Source: Hypholoma sublateritium FD-334 SS-4
Lineage: Eukaryota; Basidiomycota; Agaricomycetes; Agaricales; Strophariaceae
Reading direction: 5' to 3'
DNA length: 64,000 nt
Assembly: GCA_000827495.1 (NCBI GenBank)
Contig: KN817556.1
Span: forward strand, 124,001-188,000
Shown: piece after piece, positions 58,505 to 64,000 of the stretch
How the letters are laid out: each line of letters opens with the position of its first letter
Position numbering within the stretch: the stretch's first letter is position 1
Position numbers and translations under genes: made by a program
The notes under the pieces: model-generated
The model's database searches: none
What the model saw: only the letters and a program-made list of their open reading frames with translations
What the model was told of the DNA's origin: nothing

Positions 58505-59896
58505 CTATTGGTTCCAAGTTTTTTGAAAAAACACCATCAGCGATATGATATAGAGCCTAGGAGTCGGGCGAAAGAGATATACTTTTTGTGGCCCGTCGTG
58601 GTGTGGGTATTCCGACCCAATGGTCTGTAACTTGAAGTCAATGTCATCAGCCATTTACTTATATGCATTGTGCGGAATACTCACGGCGCGGCGTCTCTTT
58701 TTGCTCGCCTGTATATCTCCAAGGATCTGGCAGATGCAGTCGTGTTGAATGATCAATAATCACATGTGCAATATCTACTTACCTTGAAGCAACGGCGGTC
58801 CAAAAGCTGCGGGATTGAGAGATAGCAATCGAATAAAATGCGTGAAGACAGGCTTCCAAAAAGACGTCGACGCTCGCACCTCCGAACCATCTTGAGAAGA
58901 CCCATGTGGGTAATAGTTCAGTGTTGCGATGGAGAGTCCTTCACGAATGCAGTGATGGTTGAGCCGCGCTTAGCCCCGGTCAAGTGGAAATAGCATTGTT
59001 CGCCTTTATATAAGCCAGGGCGGTGGTGTACCCACAAACCGAGAAACCTGTCATTGCACACCATTTACTTACAGTTCTCGCATGCCTCGCCGGCAGATCG
59101 AATCCCACGCGTCATCTTTCCAGAAAAAATTTCAAGTCCCGAGTGAATTACGAGCGTTCAGTTCAGCCTCAGGCCTCAGTTACACTTTTGATGCTATATC
59201 AATGTCGAATGCCTGTCACCGAATACATTTAAAGCTTAACGTCATAACCATGGGACCCAGATGGGACCCAAATGAAAAGCCCACAGACGTATTGTATTAA
59301 CCTTGTTGCCGATTGCCAGCACCCCAGAACATCGACATTTAGTCAAAACGAAATTCCAGTAACAAAGGATTCCCGGTGGACGGGGGATACACCGACAGCT
59401 TTGCCATATACATTTTGGATCCGTTTTCATCGAAGATTCGAATGCTTCCTGAAAACTATGGGTAAGACTTGATGTTGATGTACCGCGTTTGTCGGCTGAA
59501 TATATTCCACCCACTCAATTGTAGAAACCAATACACTTGATATCAGACAATCTCGTCCAGACCAAATTCTATTTTCGCTGTCCACTTTGATGCCTAATGA
59601 GAGTCATCGACGTTGGTAATAAACGAAGCGTACGAAGAGACACGTTGGGATCTAGTAGGCGCTAACCGGAAGGATAGACACAAGCTCTACACTCCAAAAA
59701 AAGCGGAAAATCGCGATGCATATCGTACACGCATATATGTGCTGTGCTTGTACATCGGTGTTCTGAGCGCAGTCTGCCGGTGCCTGGGGTGGTCGAACAG
59801 TTGGACGAGCAGGTGTAGGTCGTAAAGGGAAGGCAGTGACTGTTCGTTCTGTCGCTGCGTTGTCGCGTGCCAGCGTGGGCGCAATACACGGCGAGC
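58505..59896. other. Intergenic region, likely with the 5' exon of the caspase-like gene
   Basis: 1.4 kb. A short minus frame starting at 58654 (MADDIDFKLQTIG) with a GTATAT donor is a possible first exon, but its phase does not match the next exon. Plus-strand frames at 59023-59300 have no motif. No RNA gene recognised. Confidence 0.45.
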
Positions 59897-60466
59897 TCAG
59901 TCCTGGTCGCTCTGGTCCCGCGGGCGGTACTTGATATTCCGCCGTTCGAGCTCCATCTCTACATCTTCAGGTATGCGGCCGGTCACGCGCACGGCGTACA
60001 TCCCACGCACGTACTTCGCTGGAAAGGTGAAGTAAACGCCAGTCAGTCTATCGTCGGAATGCACGATGCAAAAGGAATGGAATGGGGTACGCACAGGTCC
60101 GCTGCCAGCGTGCCACCCAGCTGGCGTCAGGGTCGATGACTGCAATCACGCCGTCAAATTGCGTCGTTGTGCAGCCTTGGATTCGATCGGGAGAGCCTTT
60201 CATCTGTAATAAGAGAATGTCGTCAGCTCAGCAAAAGGGCCAAGGTTCCGACAATCTGAAAGACGAGAAAGGTGGGCGATAACAATGAATGTAGAGGTGC
60301 AGGTGCACTGCATAACACAAAATGATACAAAGGAAAGCCATACCTGGAGGATTTCTTCGCAGTTTGGGCATCCACTGCGCTTGAACTCATTGGGGAGCTG
60401 GATTATTGAGCAGAGTAGACATGCACGGAGGGTCTTTGAGCGGGCTTGTGGGGGAATGGCAGCCAT
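59897..60466 (-). CDS. SPT4: Transcription elongation factor SPT4
   Basis: SPT4 pairs with the NGN domain of SPT5 to form DSIF, which keeps RNA polymerase II processive. Three exons (60466-60344, 60203-60095, 60018-59897) join to 117 residues, the normal length. The zinc finger is RACLLCSIIQ ... GCPNCEEIL, with the four Cys in place. SPT4 signatures follow: FDGVIAVIDPDASWVARWQR and YVRGMYAVRVTGRIPEDVEM. The C-terminus is charged (YRPRDQSDQD). Complete. Its 3' end faces the region downstream of the caspase-like gene, and ACADSB-like dehydrogenase lies upstream in the same orientation. Confidence 0.95.
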
Positions 60467-60864
60467 GGTAGTCGACTGTCGTTAGCAGCAACGTTGAAGT
60501 TGCGTTGAAGTTTGAAATACGACGCCGTAGTCACGTTTCTTCCGATTCCCAAATATTTGCAAAATATTTGTCCAAACTTCATTAATATTTTCTTCCTCAA
60601 CTTTGCCTCAACTCCTCTTGCTCCTGTTATTTATCAAAATACTATTCGGTAACACGATGTTCAAGTTTATGATTACAGCAAATATCCATTGCCTCAGAAA
60701 ACCCATTGGAGGAGACTGGCTTTGTCTCAGTGATTGGCTCAGTGATTGGTCTCGATTGCGGTACTGCCCAAACGCAAAACAGTCGAGCACAGAAGTTTGA
60801 CAGAAGTCGGATATCATTACAATGATGCGACAGTCTTTATACAACAGAGACATCATATAGTTTG
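60467..60864. other. Intergenic region, SPT4 promoter / dehydrogenase 3' flank
   Basis: 398 bp. AT-rich near 60548-60600. A small direct repeat CTCAGTGATTGG occurs twice in tandem near 60726-60750. No gene. Confidence 0.5.
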
Positions 60865-62495
60865 CTATGAGTAATCTTTTTGGATGAACTTGGCGATTGT
60901 TTGCAGCTGAATGTTCGATGTGCCCTCATAAATAGCGCCCTAATTACCAAACGCCACTGTCAGTCAAATTCATCAGGACCAGAAGGGACGCGCAACGCAC
61001 AATTTTTGAGTCGCGCCAGTACTTTTCGATGCCCGTCTCGCGCGTGAAGCCCACGCCGCCGGCCCACTCGATCGCCGAGCCGGCGACCCGCTGCGCGACG
61101 ACGCTGCTCCAGTACTTCGCCATCGCGGCCTCCTTCGTGAAGCTGACGCCCTCCTCCTTGAGGCGCGCCGCGTTGTACGTCAGCAGGCGCGCGCTCTCAA
61201 GATCAATGGCCGCCTGCGCGATCTGGAACGCCATGCCCTGGAACGTGCCGACGGGCTGCCCGAACTGCTGGCGCTGGTACGTGTACGGCACGGCCTTGTC
61301 GAACGCACCCTGTGCGAGGCCAAGCATCTGCGCGGCGATGCCGATGCGGCCCTCGTTCAGAATCTCGATGGCAATTTTATAGCCTTTGCCCACGCCGCCG
61401 ATTATGTTGTCCTCTGGGATTTTGAGGTCGTCGAAGTCGAGGGTACATGTCGAGGACGCGCGGATTCCGAGCTTCTGTTCTTTCTTTGCGATTTTGATGC
61501 CCATGTCTTTTGTTGCGAGGAAGCAGGTGATACCCTTGTAGCCCTTGCTCGGGTCTATCTGCGCAGAGGTTCAGGACGAGGGTCTGCATGTTGGAAATGG
61601 ACATACGTTGGCAAAGATGAGAAATATTCCAGCCTCGTAAGAGTTGGTAATCCACATTTTGGATCCATTTATGATCCAGTCATTGCCATCCTTCGTCGCG
61701 CGTGTCTTTAGAGCGAACGCGTCGGAGCCAGAGGACGTCTCTGAAAGACAGAACGATCCGAGCTGACCGCCAGATTCAGCACACCGGATTGCTTTGAAGA
61801 ACACAACAAGCGGCTGACCTTCGACTCAGAAAGCAGGGGGAGCCACTTTTGTTGCTGGTCGACGGTGCCGTACTTCCGTAGGACGGTGTTTACAAGAGTG
61901 TTATGCACATCACACAAGACGGACACAGAGGGGTCGACCTTTGCAAGCTCTTCGATGGCTATAATTGCTGAGGTGAAAGATGAACCGGAGCCGCCTTGGT
62001 CCGGGCTTGTCTCAATACCCATGAGCTGCACGGAGCATAAACATATGTTAGCGCGCATGCCGGGTTGGCTGGAACGCGGAGCTCCGGGCGACTTACGCCC
62101 TGATCGAAGAGACCCTGGATGACGGCAGGGTCCATCGACTCGTTCTCATCCATCTCCCGGACGCGGGGCGCGACGACGTCGGACGCGAAGCGCCTCACTA
62201 GGGAAATGCGGGGTAGCGTTAGGGGCGTGCGGGTCACACCGGCCTAGCGGTAACCTCCTGCGACGTACCTGCGTCGCGCAGCATGATCTCCTCATCGCTG
62301 AATGTGTTCAACGACCGTGGGATTCCGACCAGTTCTTCCCGCCTGCATGGGGTGGTCGAAAGCGCTCTATACATCGCGCGTCCAACAAATTAGCACTCGC
62401 CAAATGGCTTGGTTGGGGCACTAAGTTCACCTGGCTGCACCGAGGATGGAGCGGGTACGAAGAACTTTGGTTGAGCGGGCGACGGTGGAGAGCAT
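60865..62495 (-). CDS. Short/branched-chain acyl-CoA dehydrogenase, mitochondrial
   Basis: FAD enzyme that introduces the 2,3-double bond into short or branched acyl-CoAs, as in isoleucine breakdown. The start [20 protein letters not shown] is an Arg/Ser-rich mitochondrial presequence. Blocks: [171 protein letters not shown] and, after an intron, [19 protein letters not shown], whose Glu is the catalytic base. About 420 residues, six or seven exons. The family block [16 protein letters not shown] points to the ACADSB type rather than the straight-chain SCAD type. A TATA box lies about 76 bp upstream. Confidence 0.92.
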
Positions 62496-64000
62496 ATTGT
62501 CTGGCGATACGAAATGAGAGAGGGGCAAAGCGAGAAGGTTATGTTACATGTAGGTTCGCCGGAGCATGTGTTTTATACTTAGCGCGCATAACAGGTCATG
62601 TGACGTTGTGGCATCAGCTACTTGCTTGCGCTTCCCCTTGCGGCTATCCGTCTTCAATTGGCAAATTCCATCCCTGCCGCAGATTGTAACTCGCCGAATA
62701 GTGACATCTTTCTCTCGTGGATTTCACGCCGTCTCCAAGCCGTCTCGCAGACACCCTCACTGTCACTTCCGCTGATCATCAAGAATCAGCCCTCGACACC
62801 TCGTTGACGCTTTCTGTGCCAACTGGCTGTTTTCCTACAGTAGTGTCGTTCCTGAATCCTCATTGACGATGACAACTGTAGCTCTGCTATGTCTATGTTC
62901 CCGCATTACGTCGTTCTCGGATGCGACTCAAATGCAACTGGGCCCACAATTGCGGTTCACAAGGCTTTCTTGGGTTGAGCTCTACGTTGCCACAGGCTCC
63001 CCATCTTATCGACAACAATCCTCCTTTACTACCTGATAGGAAGCTCCTACGGAACTCATTTTCGCCATTTGCTAGTGCGTTCCCATTACTTGATACTCTA
63101 ACACCTTTTCAGTGTGTTTTGCAGATATAACATCGTCAACTCCCACAACTCCTGAGTCCTGCCACGCCTTCGACTTCCGCAACGTCATCGACTCTCCCAA
63201 TGCATTCGACACCCCCAACACCGGTGCCTCTGTCTACATCTGATCCGTTAGTCTTCCCATCTCGTTTGCTTACCTTTACATCGCAATCTTCTACGGAGTA
63301 TCCACCTCAACATGTCTCTAATGGATGGGACAATGCTGGTACAGTGGTATGCCTCTTTCACACCACTGTTGAAACTCCAAAACTCACCATTTGATCCCTC
63401 GAAACACGATATATCTGCCGCTCAATTAGCAGACGTTAACGTGAACCATTCAAATTTTGGCAAAACGACTACTTCTATGAACAATGCTGCAGCCTAGGGG
63501 TCAACTCTGAATATAGAAACTATTGCTGCAGAAGAAAGACACTTTGCGTGATGGCTCGTCATATTTTCAGGAATTGTTTGTGGGCGTGACGGCAAAGCTG
63601 GCCACAGACCAAGGCTGCGAAGACATTTTTTGAGTAGCAGGTAAACTTTGCTGGAGGTGGATCAAGTACGACGCTACTTGGAATGACGGCGGTCGAATCA
63701 CCTTGCATCAATTAATATCTCTTGTTAACAGAGCAGCGTAGGTTCGATCTTTCTTCATTGTCAAGCATGTCACTTACACATTTATTGTAAGGTCTTTGGC
63801 TCGTGCTTCAGGCGCTGGTTTGGCGCTGGTTCATCGATCTTGTATCGGACAACTTCTTGATTTCTTGAAAATTTATTTGTATAGTGCTCTTTAAAGCTGA
63901 ATGTGTTGATAATATAATGTCGAGAGCTTTTCCTTCCTGCGATTGCAAATATATCACTCGAAATCGACGCCTCGCGTGCATGTCAAAGCAGCGATTAACG
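62496..64000. other. Gene-poor right end
   Basis: 1.5 kb upstream of the dehydrogenase gene. Plus-strand frames of 60-72 codons between 62471 and 63497 have no motif and poor start contexts. Thr/Ser/Pro-biased codons near 63130-63240 could belong to a decayed low-complexity gene, but nothing confirms it. No RNA gene or transposase seen. Confidence 0.45.
62571..62577 (-). promoter_or_regulatory. TATA box of the acyl-CoA dehydrogenase gene
   Basis: TATAAAA on the minus strand, about 76-82 bp upstream of the ATG at 62495. Motif and spacing only. Confidence 0.5.

Noticed and set aside
58583..58654. First exon MADDIDFKLQTIG for the caspase-like gene
   Set aside because: Its phase does not match the acceptor at 58504, so it is not included in the model.
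1..64000. CRISPR arrays, operons, prokaryotic promoters or phage genes
   Set aside because: Intron-rich fungal genes throughout; no regularly spaced repeats or prokaryotic gene layout.

Overview
The window is eukaryotic, most probably the genome of an agaricomycete (mushroom-forming basidiomycete). Genes carry many short spliceosomal introns (about 50-65 nt), usually with GT-AG ends and CTRAC-type branch sites. The gene content is fungal: ERG27, SSK1, HEM25, NOP58, ESF2, serine carboxypeptidase, and expanded P450, UDP-glycosyltransferase and caspase-like families. There are no operons, CRISPR arrays or bacterial features. I read all gene models by joining exons by eye across splice sites, so internal exon borders are approximate unless positions are given.

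Left third (1-19800), mainly housekeeping and chromatin genes: an ELL-associated factor (EAF, +); a secreted ferritin-like Rds1-type protein (-); a serine carboxypeptidase (-) that seems to need an AT-AC intron to give a normal C-terminus; NOP58 (+), divergent from the carboxypeptidase; ERG27 (+), whose start codon lies 47 bp downstream of a roughly 0.88-kb element with 32-bp perfect inverted repeats and 9-bp flanking direct repeats; a divergent histone H3 variant (-); and, head-to-head with it, a KDM3-type JmjC histone demethylase (+).

Middle (20300-35450), an RNA-processing block: an unrecognised Cys-containing frame (-); the large cap-binding subunit NCBP1 (+); ESF2 for 18S rRNA processing (+); and ARS2/SERRATE (+), the known partner of the cap-binding complex. 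The osmostress response regulator SSK1 (+) follows.

Accessory region (35450-58600): a gene-poor stretch with a large palindrome containing ambiguous bases; an RNase H-like gene; three P450 genes (-) interrupted by an RNase H pseudogene fragment and the HEM25 mitochondrial glycine carrier (+); a UDP-glycosyltransferase (+); and a caspase-like protease (-). Three related P450s beside a glycosyltransferase would fit oxidation followed by glycosylation of a small molecule, but no backbone synthase is present.

Right end (59900-64000): SPT4 (-) and a mitochondrial short/branched-chain acyl-CoA dehydrogenase (-), then 1.5 kb without a recognisable gene. Points most worth a second look are the AT-AC intron, the H3 variant and its KDM3 neighbour, the inverted-repeat element forming the ERG27 upstream region, the NCBP1-ESF2-ARS2 linkage, and the 1.8-kb palindrome.
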